From contig CAZXUI010000007.1 in NCBI GenBank assembly GCA_964643885.1, forward strand, positions 1-64,000: 64,000 nt of DNA, read 5' to 3'. Below, piece after piece: positions 49,480 through 57,974 of this stretch. A program made the translations under genes and the position numbers. The notes under the pieces are model-generated. The model ran no database searches and was not told the DNA's origin. It saw only the letters and a program-made list of their open reading frames with translations. This DNA is from CAADGL01 sp964643885. Its GTDB lineage: Bacteria > Planctomycetota > Phycisphaerae > UBA1845 > Fen-1342. Position 1 is the stretch's first letter, and every line of letters starts with the position of its first letter.

Positions 49480-50436
49480 ATGCCGATCGTCGCAGGCATC
49501 GACGAAGCCGGATACGGACCGACGCTCGGCCCGCTGGTCGTCGCCGCGACCATCTGGCGCGTCCGCCCGGAGCACATCGACGCCGATCTGTGGCGCGTAC
49601 TGGGCGAATGCGTCGGCCGGGCCGCACAGGCCGCCGACTCGCGCCTGGCCGTCGACGATTCCAAGCACGTCTACGACCGCAAGCGCGGCATTCATACGCT
49701 CGAGCGCTCCGTGCTCGCCTTCGCCGCCGCGGCCGGCGCCGGCGTCAGCACCGTGGGCGAGCTGCTTGTTTCGCTCGGCGCATCGGCCGCGGCCACCGGA
49801 CTGCCCTGGGAGCGCGACCTGGCCCGCACGCTGCCGCTCGACGAGCGCCTCTCGCAGTTCGCCGCCATCGCCGAGCGGCTGGCGCGAGTGCAGAACGCCG
49901 CCGGAGCGGTCTGCGAGCGCCTCGCGGCCCGCGTCGTCTCGCCGGCCGACTTCAACCGCCGCGTCGAGCGCACCCACAACAAGTCGGCCGTCCTGATCGA
50001 GCAGGTGCTCACGCTGCTCGTCAGGATCGTCGAGCACGCGGGGCGCGAGGCCGTCTTCGTGCACGTCGACCGTCTCGGCGGCCGGGCCGATTATCGAGCG
50101 CTGCTGGCCACGACCTTTCCGCAGCGCCACCTGCGCGAAGTCGTGCGCTCGCCCGAGTGCAGCCGCTATGTCCTCAGCGGCAGCGGCGGCGAGTGGCAGA
50201 TCGATTTCGTCGTCGACGCGGACCGCACCGAGCTGCCCGTATCGCTCGCCAGCATGACCGCCAAGTACGTCCGCGAGCTGCTGATGGCGCAGTTCAACGC
50301 CTTCTGGGCCCAGCAGATGCCCGGCCTGGCCCCGACGGCCGGCTACTATGCCGATGCCCAGCGCTTCCTGTCCCAGATTCAACCGCTGCTGCCCAAGCTC
50401 GGCATCTCCGCCGAGCAGTTCATCCGCGCTCGCTAG
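49480..50436 (+). CDS. Divergent RNase HII-like protein
   Basis: A 318-residue protein that starts MPIVAGIDEAGYGPTLGPLV, a variant of the RNase HII motif GIDEAGRGPLAGPVV with Arg replaced by Tyr. Further relatives of RNase HII motifs are VDDSKHVYD (compare DSK), VFVHVDRLGGRADY with a candidate catalytic Asp, and VSLASMTAKYVRELLM, which parallels the AxxSIxAKVxRDxxM helix. The catalytic acidic residues (Asp8, Glu9 and later Asp residues) appear present. It is about 100 residues longer than usual RNase HII, with an insert after residue 65. The usual product removes RNA primers and ribonucleotides from DNA, but the altered signature may mean a new specificity. It starts two bases after the mlaE stop, so it is cotranscribed. 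Confidence 0.75.
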   Translation: MPIVAGIDEAGYGPTLGPLVVAATIWRVRPEHIDADLWRVLGECVGRAAQAADSRLAVDDSKHVYDRKRGIHTLERSVLAFAAAAGAGVSTVGELLVSLGASAAATGLPWERDLARTLPLDERLSQFAAIAERLARVQNAAGAVCERLAARVVSPADFNRRVERTHNKSAVLIEQVLTLLVRIVEHAGREAVFVHVDRLGGRADYRALLATTFPQRHLREVVRSPECSRYVLSGSGGEWQIDFVVDADRTELPVSLASMTAKYVRELLMAQFNAFWAQQMPGLAPTAGYYADAQRFLSQIQPLLPKLGISAEQFIRAR

Positions 50437-50514
50437 TGCAGTTGGTCCCGGGTTCCACTGGTCTTGAGCAGTGCAATCCGGCCACGCGCCCCTGGGGGCT
50501 TCGAGCCGCGACGG

Positions 50515-50538
50515 GTGGTACGGGCGTCTCGCCCGTAC
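50515..50538 (+). repeat. Hairpin repeat of the GTACGGGCG family
   Basis: GGTG plus arms GTACGGGCG and CGCCCGTAC around TCT, directly preceded by GAGCCGCGAC, the start of the larger dispersed element, and followed by two GAGCCGCGATCCT segments. Located between the RNase HII-like gene and the end of the VIT/VWA gene. Confidence 0.8.
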
Positions 50539-50574
50539 GAGCGATCCGAGCCGCGATCCTCGGATCCTTCCGGC

Positions 50575-53013
50575 TTACGGCCGCGGCTCTGAGCCGCGAT
50601 CCTCAGACCCCGCCGGCTGCGACTCCGCCCCCGCCGGCGGAGCCACCTCGTACGGAGTGCCCTCGATCACGACCAGCACGCGCTCACCGAGCGCCAGCCA
50701 CCGCGCCGCATGCGGATGGCGCGCCAGCAGCTCGAAATACTCGTCCCCGAGCGTCTCGATGCGCTTCGGCTCCGTCTTGCCGTCCCAGGCCGTATCGACA
50801 TAGCGGCCGTCGACGAGCATGAACGCCTTGTCGCCGACGTAGCGGATCAGCGCCTGCTCGAAGCCCGCCTGGCCGCTGATGACATACAGGTAGTTCCTGC
50901 CGCTGAGCGAATCCGCCGCCTTGCCCTCCGCGATCTCGCCCGACGCGGCAATGTGCATCACGCGAGCCTCCTGCGGCGTCATCGAGCTCACGCCGCGACC
51001 GCCATACGCCGGCGACTCGCCGCCGCCGGCCGCCGGAACACCCGCTTCGCCGGCGACGGCGAAGCGCCCTCGCTCGACCTGGTCCGCGGGCGCACGACCC
51101 GCGATGTCGCGCCATTGCGCCCCGAATGAGTACCCGCCCCGTGCTCCCGCCGCGATCTGCCGCTCATCTTCGAGCACCAGCGCCGCCGTATACGGCGTCA
51201 CGATTCCGTACCGCGTCGCCAGCCGCACCACCTCGTCGCGCAGCTCCGGGTTCTGCCCGCGCAGCCGAATCTCGTCCAGCAGATAGGCGATCTTGCGCGA
51301 CGCCCACAGCCGCGGCAGAAAGTCATTCTCGCGCGCCAGCTCCGGAAACTCCGCCTCGTACGCAAACGTGCGCGGCTCGCTGTTCAGCCGACCCGCCAGC
51401 CGCACCTCGCGCCTGCCCGAGCCGTCGTACCGCCCGAGCACGACGATGTCGTTCCCGCGGAACAGATCCGCCAGCTTGCGGGGATACACGTCGTCCGTCT
51501 TCAGCGCGTCGATCTCGAGCGCCAGGTCCGTCAGCACAGGCTTGGCCAGCCGCTCGGCCAGGGCGCTGATCTTCAGCTCCAGGTCCTCCCCCTCCAGGCA
51601 GTACTCACGCGAGCCGCGGTTCGCCTCGGCCAGCTTGTCCAGCAGAAACGAGTTCACGTCGTGCCCGATGCCCAGCACGTGCAGCCGCACGCCGGCCGTG
51701 TTGCCCTTGGCGACCGCGTCCAGGATCGCCTGCGGCTCGGTCACCTCGACGGTCGGCATGCCGTCGGTCATGAACACGATCAGATAGGGCCGGCTCGCGT
51801 CGCCCGGGTTGGCCGCCAGCGCGGCCGCGAGCGCCGCGTGGATGTTCGTCCCGCCGACGGCCTCCAGCTTGTCGGCGAACTCGGTCGCCGCCTGCGTAAT
51901 CTCCGCCTCGGCCGGCACCAGCCCGTCGCGGAAGGGCCGCACGTCCGTCGAGAATGTGTAGATATTGAAGCGGTCCTCGGCTGCGAGGCTCTGCACGCAG
52001 AACTTCAGCGCCCGGCGAAGCTGCGCGATCTTCTCGCCCTTCATGCTGCCCGAAACGTCGACGACGAAGGCGATGTCCTTGGCCAGCGCCGCCTGCGCGT
52101 CGAGCTCGACCCGCGGCGAGATGCGCAGCAGAAAGTAGCCGGGCTCGCCGGCCGCGCGGTGCGTCAGCACGGCCAGGCCGAAGGCCGCCTGTGCCCGCTG
52201 ATAATAGAGGGCGAAGTCGCGGTCCGGCGTCACGCCCGTCTGCTCGAACGAGACCGTCGCTTCGCGCTCGCTCGGCCGCTCGATCCGGCACGTGTGCGAG
52301 GGGCAGAAAACCGTGCTCAGCGGAGCGGAGCTGCGCAGCTTCACGTCGACGGAGAGCTGCTCGATCCGCCCCGCGCTCTGCGCGGTGCGGGCCAGCGGGT
52401 GCACGAAGGCGCCCAGGCCGGCCGTCTCCGTCAGCGTCTGGCTGTATTGCAGGCGAATGTCGACGTTCTGCCCGGCCGGAATGGGAAAGATGCTCGCCCG
52501 CCAGAGCCGCTGGCCGAGAAACTCGAGCAAGGCCGGGTCGCGCGTCTGGCGGACGATCTGCTCATAGGTCCGCCGGGCGCGATCGACGTCGAGCACTTCG
52601 CCCCTGAGCGTCTTGCCGGCCATCGTCACCTCGAACTCGCCCACCGCCACGCCGTCGGGCAAGGGGAAGACGTAGGTGCCTTCGATCGGGCGGCCGACCG
52701 GGTTGTAGAAGGTCTGCTGCACGGTGGTCTGGGCGACGCCGTCGGTGATTTCGACGCTGATGCGCTGGTAGCGCAGCTCGAGCGGGACGGTCGTCGTCCG
52801 CTGCGGGATGCGCGGGTGCGGGACCGGCCGGTCGATGATCACCGTGCCTTGCGCCAGTGCGGCACCGGCCAGCAGGAGCGGCGCGAGCAGGCCGAAAACG
52901 AGCCTCGCCGGGCGGTTCGCAGGGCGGATCGCGGAGCGGATCACGGTGCGGTTCGCGGGGCGCTTCGTGGTGGAATGTGTATGCATGGGTCGGCTCCTGA
53001 CGTGCGTGGACAT
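50575..53013 (-). CDS. Exported VIT and von Willebrand A domain protein
   Basis: An 812-residue exported protein. After a signal peptide (LVFGLLAPLLLAGAALA, preceded by a basic stretch with the repeat-like PANRTVIRSAIRPANRPA), a VIT domain spans about residues 75-200 (VAQTTVQQTFYNPVGRPIEG, TYEQIVRQTRDPALLEFLG). A VWA domain follows from about 313 with the metal-binding MIDAS motif DVSGSMKGEK (Asp319, Ser321, Ser323) and IVFMTDGMPT. The rest is a C-terminal extension of 300 residues with LATRYGIVTPYTAALVLEDE, typical of inter-alpha-trypsin-inhibitor-like bacterial proteins. It probably mediates protein contacts at the surface. Both ATGs, at 53013 and 52986, have a CAGGAG ribosome binding site; the longer form is given. 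Confidence 0.9.
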   Translation of the reverse strand: MSTHVRSRPMHTHSTTKRPANRTVIRSAIRPANRPARLVFGLLAPLLLAGAALAQGTVIIDRPVPHPRIPQRTTTVPLELRYQRISVEITDGVAQTTVQQTFYNPVGRPIEGTYVFPLPDGVAVGEFEVTMAGKTLRGEVLDVDRARRTYEQIVRQTRDPALLEFLGQRLWRASIFPIPAGQNVDIRLQYSQTLTETAGLGAFVHPLARTAQSAGRIEQLSVDVKLRSSAPLSTVFCPSHTCRIERPSEREATVSFEQTGVTPDRDFALYYQRAQAAFGLAVLTHRAAGEPGYFLLRISPRVELDAQAALAKDIAFVVDVSGSMKGEKIAQLRRALKFCVQSLAAEDRFNIYTFSTDVRPFRDGLVPAEAEITQAATEFADKLEAVGGTNIHAALAAALAANPGDASRPYLIVFMTDGMPTVEVTEPQAILDAVAKGNTAGVRLHVLGIGHDVNSFLLDKLAEANRGSREYCLEGEDLELKISALAERLAKPVLTDLALEIDALKTDDVYPRKLADLFRGNDIVVLGRYDGSGRREVRLAGRLNSEPRTFAYEAEFPELARENDFLPRLWASRKIAYLLDEIRLRGQNPELRDEVVRLATRYGIVTPYTAALVLEDERQIAAGARGGYSFGAQWRDIAGRAPADQVERGRFAVAGEAGVPAAGGGESPAYGGRGVSSMTPQEARVMHIAASGEIAEGKAADSLSGRNYLYVISGQAGFEQALIRYVGDKAFMLVDGRYVDTAWDGKTEPKRIETLGDEYFELLARHPHAARWLALGERVLVVIEGTPYEVAPPAGAESQPAGSEDRGSEPRP

Positions 53014-53048
53014 GAATCGACTCCTGGGCCGCTGCTCCGAGAATGCGG

Positions 53049-53190
53049 GACCGGTCTCCTTAATATTGGGGGACCGGTCTCCTTAATATTGGGGGACCGG
53101 TCTCTGACCGGTTACCGGGCGACAGGTCTCCTTGATATTGGGGGACCGGTCTCTGACCGGTCACCGGGCGACAGGTCTCCGACCTGTCGC
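53049..53190 (-). repeat. Left array of GACCGGTC-type repeats
   Basis: Partial and whole units in the orientation ATATTGGGGGACCGGTCTC. The palindromic segment ACCGGTC-TCT-GACCGGT occurs at 53095-53114 and 53144-53163, and GGACCGGTCTCCTTAATATT twice before. A related hairpin, GCGACAGGTC/GACCTGTCGC around TCC, is at 53168-53191. These units are the reverse complement of those at 53657-53827. Confidence 0.8.
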
Positions 53191-53656
53191 GCTCTTGCCC
53201 GTCAGGGCTAACGACCGTAGCCGGTGGCTTGAAGCCACCGGAAAGCGAGTTCTTCCACGTCGTCCGTGGGGCCTTCGTCCCGGATCACAGCACAAAACGG
53301 CCAAACCCGCACCGCATTCTCATCCAAAACGGCGAACGGTCCGATCGTGTCGTCCTCGTGCGAGATTCCTATCTCGCACCTTCGCTCACTTCCGTCGCAC
53401 GGGTGCCCTGCCGACGGCCGCTGCGGGTTTGGACGCGCCAGGCGGGCGTGGGTTCCCGGGCGGTGGTGGAAGATCGTAGGGGCGGATGGGCCGCGAGACC
53501 GCGGCCGCAAGCGGGCGAAAAGCGAGACGGGCCGTCGCGAGGGATTGGAGGCGAAGGCTGAGGGCTTCAGGGATTGAGGGACTGAGGGATTAAGGGGGTC
53601 GCCGACTGCGGCTTTTGCTGCTGGCCGGGGGTGTTGGCCGGCGGGCGGCGGAAGAA
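53191..53656. other. Gene-free block framed by inverted repeat arrays
   Basis: No convincing gene. Two perfect hairpins are visible: CCGGTGGCTT/AAGCCACCGG at about 53220-53241 and GTGCGAGA/TCTCGCAC with a six-base loop at 53358-53379. A 100-residue open frame on the minus strand (53208-53510) has no start signal or family feature. Confidence 0.5.
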
Positions 53657-53827
53657 ATGACCGGTCAGAGACCGGTCCCCCAGATTCAATGACCGGTCAG
53701 AGACCGGTCCCCCAGATTCAATGACCGGTCAGAGACCGGTCCCCCAGATTCAATGACCGGTCAGAGACCGGTCGGAGACCGGTCCCCCAGATTCAATGAC
53801 CGGTCGGAGACCGATCCCCCAACTTCA
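53657..53827 (+). repeat. Right array of 32-bp tandem repeats ending on a stop codon
   Basis: Five units: 53657-53688, 53689-53720 and 53721-53752 are identical 32-mers starting ATGACCGGTCAGAGACCGG; 53753-53795 carries an 11-base internal duplication; 53796-53827 has three substitutions. Each contains ACCGGTC-AGA-GACCGGT, able to form a hairpin. The last three bases, TCA at 53825-53827, are the reverse complement of the TGA stop of the DUF2961 gene. Confidence 0.92.
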
Positions 53828-54871
53828 CAGGATCCCGGCCGAGCGGGCCGATCGGTCAGGCAGCGAACCGGGGCGGGCCGAAGGCCGCCGCTGATACCAC
53901 AGCGCCAGCGCCGACCAGTCGTCGCTCCGCTCGAACAGCCCGCCCGGATCGCGGTAGCCGATCTGCTGAACCGTCACCCGCAGCCGGCGGGCGAAATAGA
54001 CCGGGTCCGGCCCGTGAAAGCGATAGAGACTGACCAGGGGATCGGGGAATTGACCGTCGACGATGCAGAATGGACAGCCGTGCCACGGCGTCTGGTACGG
54101 CGCCATCCCCCACGCGCCGCCGAAATAATCCTCCGTCCCCGTGCCGCAGATCGTCGCGTGCGCCTCGTCATCGTCGATGAAGAACTTGAACTCGCCCTCG
54201 CCCCACCACTCCGGACCCAGCGCCCGCACGCCGAGCACGCAGCCCAGGAACATGCCCGGCCCCTCGGCCCCGTCCAGAACGACGAAGTCGCGCCCGAGCA
54301 TGGTCGGATTCTCGCGGCGAAACCGCGCGTGCAGCCGTCCGGCATCGGGCGGCAGCGAATCGTGCAGCTCGTAATCGATCTGGTAGAAGAAGAACTCGAC
54401 CGGGCGGCGCGAAGGCGTGTCGTTCTCGATCGAGATGCGGGCGTGGGTGCCGAAGGGCATCGGATAATACGCGTTCAGCCCGCGGCCGAGCGTCATCGTC
54501 GTCAGCGCGGTCGTCAGCGGCACGCAGCGGCCGTGCGCCAGGCCGAAGAAATCCCCGAGCGGGGCTTCGACACTCGGGTGCGGTGCGCCATCCCACCACG
54601 CCCGCAGGATCAGGTTGCGCATGATCTCCGGCGAGCGGTCGGGCAGCGTCATCCAGATGTGGCGAACCACGCCGGGGCCGGGCGTGTCGAGCAGGTCGAC
54701 GCTCTGGCCGGGCTCGATGCGTGGAATGCAGGGGGCGCCCTTGCGGCCGCCGCCGGCGCGGCCGCCCTGGCCGGGCTGGCCGGTGGGGTTTTCGGCAGAG
54801 GCGCTGCGGCTGACGACGCCGTCGGGGATGCGCGGGATGCCGGCGGCGTGGAGCGGGTCGAAGGGCGTCAT
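53825..54871 (-). CDS. DUF2961 family protein
   Basis: A 348-residue protein of the DUF2961 family, a jelly-roll type related to viral capsid-like and glycoside-difructosidase folds; some members act on fructofuranose/arabinofuranose substrates. Typical blocks are GVVRHIWMTLPDRSPEIMRN, LRAWWDGAPHPSVEAPLGDF, FFGLAHGRCVPLTTALT, NAYYPMPFGTHARISIEND, GEGEFKFFIDDDEAHATICG and TGTEDYFGGAWG. No signal peptide is evident. The ATG at 54871 overlaps the stop of the pilin-like gene (ATGA), so the two are coupled. The coding sequence ends inside the last unit of a tandem repeat array, so the C-terminal GSLPDRSARSAGIL may have been shaped by that event. Confidence 0.9.
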   Translation of the reverse strand: MTPFDPLHAAGIPRIPDGVVSRSASAENPTGQPGQGGRAGGGRKGAPCIPRIEPGQSVDLLDTPGPGVVRHIWMTLPDRSPEIMRNLILRAWWDGAPHPSVEAPLGDFFGLAHGRCVPLTTALTTMTLGRGLNAYYPMPFGTHARISIENDTPSRRPVEFFFYQIDYELHDSLPPDAGRLHARFRRENPTMLGRDFVVLDGAEGPGMFLGCVLGVRALGPEWWGEGEFKFFIDDDEAHATICGTGTEDYFGGAWGMAPYQTPWHGCPFCIVDGQFPDPLVSLYRFHGPDPVYFARRLRVTVQQIGYRDPGGLFERSDDWSALALWYQRRPSARPGSLPDRSARSAGIL

Positions 54872-55779
54872 GGGATGTTTCGCCACGGCGACTGGGTGAA
54901 GAAGCGCTGCGGGTCGGCGTAGACGGTGGGTCCGCCGCCCAGGTTCTCGTCGCGCGCCTGTTCGAAGGAGACGTCGCCGCCGAACTTGCGCGGGAAGCGG
55001 TCGCCCGCGATCGCGCCGACGTGTCCGTCGGCGAAGGCGACATTGGCGCGCGGCGGTGAGCCGTTGTGGCGATAGCCGATCCTCAGATTGATATCTCCGA
55101 GCCGCGTGACTTCCTGATTGCCGGCGTACAGCCCATCGGCGAAGGCGACCAGCCGCGAAGGCTCGCGAATCTCGTCGACGCGGCCGTAGTCGAGGTAGCG
55201 CCCGTCGGGATCGGGTCCGTAGCCGACGGAGGCGGAATAGTGCAGGGTCGGAAAGACGCGCTCGACGCGGCCGATGGGGTTGTCGGCGTTGATCCAGTAC
55301 CCGACGCGGAGGATGCGGTCGAAACCGCGCGCCGGGATCGTAGTGCCGTAGTTGCGTGTGAGCGTGATGATCGCGGGCCATTCCATGTAGCCGCGGGGAT
55401 TGTCGGGGTCGCGGCCCGTCTGCGTGTCCTGCACGCCCGGCACGTCGAGCGTGTCGGGGCAGACGAAGAGGTGGCCGCGCGTCTCGCGCTTTCCCTCGGC
55501 GTGGCGCTGCTGATCGAGGATCGGAGCCCAGCCTTCCAGCGGGTTGGACGTGCTGCCGGTGACGCCGCGCATGGTGTAGGAGGGAATCACGAGTCCCTTG
55601 GATTCGGTCGAGTAGGTCTGGCCGGCGGTGATGATGCCGCGCAGGTTCGTGCCGCACTGGGTGGCGCGGGCGCCGGCGCGGGCGGCCGCGAGGGCCGGAA
55701 GCAGGATCGCGACCAGCAGCGCGATGATCGCGACGACGACCAGCAGCTCGATGATCGTGAAGACGCGGCGGCGGCGCAC
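54868..55779 (-). CDS. Type IV pilin-like (prepilin) protein with N-terminal methylation motif
   Basis: A 303-residue protein with the prepilin signature: a short basic leader MRRRRV, then FTIIELLVVVAIIALLVAIL with Glu at the conserved fifth position, cleaved by a prepilin peptidase before Phe. The rest matches the planctomycete-type pseudopilin group: CGTNLRGI after the helix, and near the end RHNGSPPRANVAFADGHVGA. These proteins are exported and attached to membrane or assembled by type II/IV machinery; the exact role is unknown. The start is GTG at 55779, two bases after the upstream NHL gene. Genes of this type are often next to secreted enzymes, here DUF2961. Confidence 0.9.
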   Translation of the reverse strand: MRRRRVFTIIELLVVVAIIALLVAILLPALAAARAGARATQCGTNLRGIITAGQTYSTESKGLVIPSYTMRGVTGSTSNPLEGWAPILDQQRHAEGKRETRGHLFVCPDTLDVPGVQDTQTGRDPDNPRGYMEWPAIITLTRNYGTTIPARGFDRILRVGYWINADNPIGRVERVFPTLHYSASVGYGPDPDGRYLDYGRVDEIREPSRLVAFADGLYAGNQEVTRLGDINLRIGYRHNGSPPRANVAFADGHVGAIAGDRFPRKFGGDVSFEQARDENLGGGPTVYADPQRFFTQSPWRNIP

Positions 55780-55780
55780 G

Positions 55781-57109
55781 TCAGGGCACCTTGGGCACGA
55801 TGTCGACGGGCGCTCGCGGGCCGGCCGGCGGCGCGACGCGCGGACCGTGGACGTCGTCGAATCGCAGGGCGCGGTTGTTGTTCGTATCGAGGATCAGGAC
55901 GTGGCCGGCCGGGCCGGCCGCGACGCCGGTGGGGCCGAAGAGGCCGTCGGCGTCGGTGGCGAATTCCCCCAGGCCGTGATTGGGCGACTGGGCGAAGAAA
56001 TCCCCGAGCTGGCCGAAGACCAGGTCAGGCACACCGTCCAGCGTGGGGCGGTCGTGGACGAGGACGCGGTGGTTGGCGGAGTCGGCGATGATCAGCCGGC
56101 CGCGGGTGTCGAAGGCGAGGTCGATCGGCAGGTGCAGGCCGGTCAGCAGCGAGACGCCGTCCGGGTCGTTGCTGAAGAGATCGGGCTGGCCAATGACGGC
56201 GTCGGCGATCGAATCGGCGAGCGGGTCGTCGAAGCGCAGCACGCGGTGGTTGTTCCAGTCGGCGACCCAGAGACGGCCGGCGGCGTCGCGGGCGATGCCG
56301 ATCGGGTTGAACATGTTCTCCGGGTTGCAGCAGCAACTGTCGTTGTTGTTGCCGTCGTTGTTCTTGGCGCGGGTGGTGAAGTCGCCGTACTGGCCGAAGA
56401 CGCGGTCTGCGACGGGTGTGTTGCCGGTGACGTTCGTGTAATGCAGCACGCGACTGTTGCCGGAGTCGGCGATGTAGAGGTTGCTACCGCCGTAGACGAT
56501 CACCCGGCCGGGGAAGAGCAGGCTGTCGGGCAGGGCGGTGTCGTTGCCGGCCATGCCCTGGCCGAGGTTCTCATCGCGCGAGACGAAGTCATACTGTCCG
56601 ACGACGAGATCGGCATCGACGGGCGTGGCGTCGCTGAACGGGTCGTTGAATCTCAACACGCGGTGATTGAAGGCGTCGGCGACCCAGACGTGGCCGGCCG
56701 CGTCGACGAAGACACCCTGCGGCAGGAAGAATGTGCGGGCGCTGAGGCCGCCGTTGTTGGGCGCGCTGCTCTCGAAGTCCGGCTGGCCGAGGACGAAGTC
56801 GGCCGGCTGGCCGGTGGTGAAGGTCGCGGCGTCGGGCCAACTGAGCACGCGGTTGTTGTCCGGGTCGGAGACGTAAACCCGGCCGCTCGGCGCGAGCGCG
56901 ATGTGGGCGGCGTTCGAGAGCGCGAGATTGTCGGCCGCGGGCAGTCCATCCGGCTGATTCGGCTGGTTGGAGGACAGATTCGGCTGGCCGAGCGCGGCGT
57001 CCGCCGTCGTGTCGCCCGGCTGGGCTGCCGCCGGCAGCGAGAGCCCCACGGTAGTGGCGATGATCGACCGCCATCGCCCGCGGACGGTCCGGATGCGTTC
57101 GCTGATCAT
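55781..57109 (-). CDS. Exported NHL-repeat beta-propeller protein
   Basis: A 442-residue exported protein with about six NHL repeats, seen as alternating ADAALGQPNLSS, GRVYVSDPDNNRVLSWPDA, GHVWVADAFNHRVLRFNDP, GRLWVADWNNHRVLRFDDP, GRLIIADSANHRVLVHDRP and GHVLILDTNNNRALRFDDV. The signal peptide is in the first 30 residues (SIIATTVGLSLPAAA). One repeat contains an unusual insert NNDGNNNDSCCCNPENM, with three adjacent cysteines. There is no lipobox or sorting tag. The ATG at 57109 was chosen because it precedes the signal peptide closely. It is the first gene of the operon with the pilin-like and DUF2961 genes and lies divergent from an ECF sigma gene. Confidence 0.85.
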   Translation of the reverse strand: MISERIRTVRGRWRSIIATTVGLSLPAAAQPGDTTADAALGQPNLSSNQPNQPDGLPAADNLALSNAAHIALAPSGRVYVSDPDNNRVLSWPDAATFTTGQPADFVLGQPDFESSAPNNGGLSARTFFLPQGVFVDAAGHVWVADAFNHRVLRFNDPFSDATPVDADLVVGQYDFVSRDENLGQGMAGNDTALPDSLLFPGRVIVYGGSNLYIADSGNSRVLHYTNVTGNTPVADRVFGQYGDFTTRAKNNDGNNNDSCCCNPENMFNPIGIARDAAGRLWVADWNNHRVLRFDDPLADSIADAVIGQPDLFSNDPDGVSLLTGLHLPIDLAFDTRGRLIIADSANHRVLVHDRPTLDGVPDLVFGQLGDFFAQSPNHGLGEFATDADGLFGPTGVAAGPAGHVLILDTNNNRALRFDDVHGPRVAPPAGPRAPVDIVPKVP

Positions 57110-57365
57110 GCTGCTTTGCCCTCTCGTCCGGCTCGCCGCTCGTGATTCGGCATGCCCTGAGTTCCCCGCCCGCGACCCCCAACCACGAGCACGATACAAG
57201 GGTCGAACCGTGCGTCAACGCCGACCGGACCGCGGCCGAGGCGGCCGTCGCGGGTATCATACGCGGGAAGCGGCTGATAAGTGGGGCATCGCGGCAGGGG
57301 TGAGGCGGTCTCGGCGTGCGGGAACGCCGGGCGGGGTTGCGCGTCCAATCATTCGGCGGCTGAGA

Positions 57366-57974
57366 TTGAGAGCCGGTGCGAGCGACAGTTCGACAAGCGA
57401 TGAGAACCTGGTCGCGCGGGCGCGGGGGGGCGAGGTGAGCGCGTTCGGTGCGCTCGTGGAGCGTTACCAGGATCGCATCTTCAACACCTGCTACCGGCTT
57501 TGCCATCGGCACGCCGACGCGGAGGACCTGACGCAGACCGTGTTTCTCAAGGCGTACGAGGCGCTGCCGCGGTTCGAGTCGCGCTCAGGCTTTTTCACCT
57601 GGCTCTATCGCATCGCCGTCAACCTCGTGCTGACGCAGCGGCGGCGGACGGCGCGGCACCGGCCGCTGTCGACGGACGCCGGGGATGAGGACCGGCCGGC
57701 ACTGCGGCTGGTGGACGAGAGCGCGGACGGGCCGGAGGTCAGCGCGAGCGACGCCGAGCAGCTCGAGCGGCTGGCGGCAGCGCTGCGGGGGCTGGATGAG
57801 GAGTTTCGCGTGGCGCTGGTGTTGCGGGACATCGAACAGATGGACTACGCGCAGATCGCGGAGGTGCTGGACGTGCCGGTGGGGACGGTCAAGAGCCGCA
57901 TTCATCGCGGCCGGATGATGCTGCGTGGCGCCCTGAGCGGGGCGGAGAAGGAGCATGGACGCGTCGGAGCGTGA
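57366..57974 (+). CDS. ECF RNA polymerase sigma factor
   Basis: A sigma factor of about 202 residues. Region 2 contains LVERYQDRIFNTCYRLCHRH and ADAEDLTQTVFLKAYEALPR; region 4 contains LRDIEQMDYAQIAEVLDVPV and GTVKSRIHRGRMMLRGAL, a helix-turn-helix contacting the -35 element. The start is uncertain: the frame is open to 56967, but family alignment suggests the start at TTG 57366, or GTG at 57300. No strong ribosome binding site was found. Its end overlaps the start of the anti-sigma-like gene by 20 bases, the usual arrangement of an ECF pair. The region 57110-57365 should contain its promoter. Confidence 0.88.
   Translation: MRAGASDSSTSDENLVARARGGEVSAFGALVERYQDRIFNTCYRLCHRHADAEDLTQTVFLKAYEALPRFESRSGFFTWLYRIAVNLVLTQRRRTARHRPLSTDAGDEDRPALRLVDESADGPEVSASDAEQLERLAAALRGLDEEFRVALVLRDIEQMDYAQIAEVLDVPVGTVKSRIHRGRMMLRGALSGAEKEHGRVGA

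Noticed and set aside
53208..53510. 100-residue minus-strand frame in the repeat-framed block
   Set aside because: No start signal, family or composition support; overlaps a hairpin.
53657..53827. Five repeats as a possible CRISPR
   Set aside because: Head-to-tail 32-bp tandem units with no spacers.
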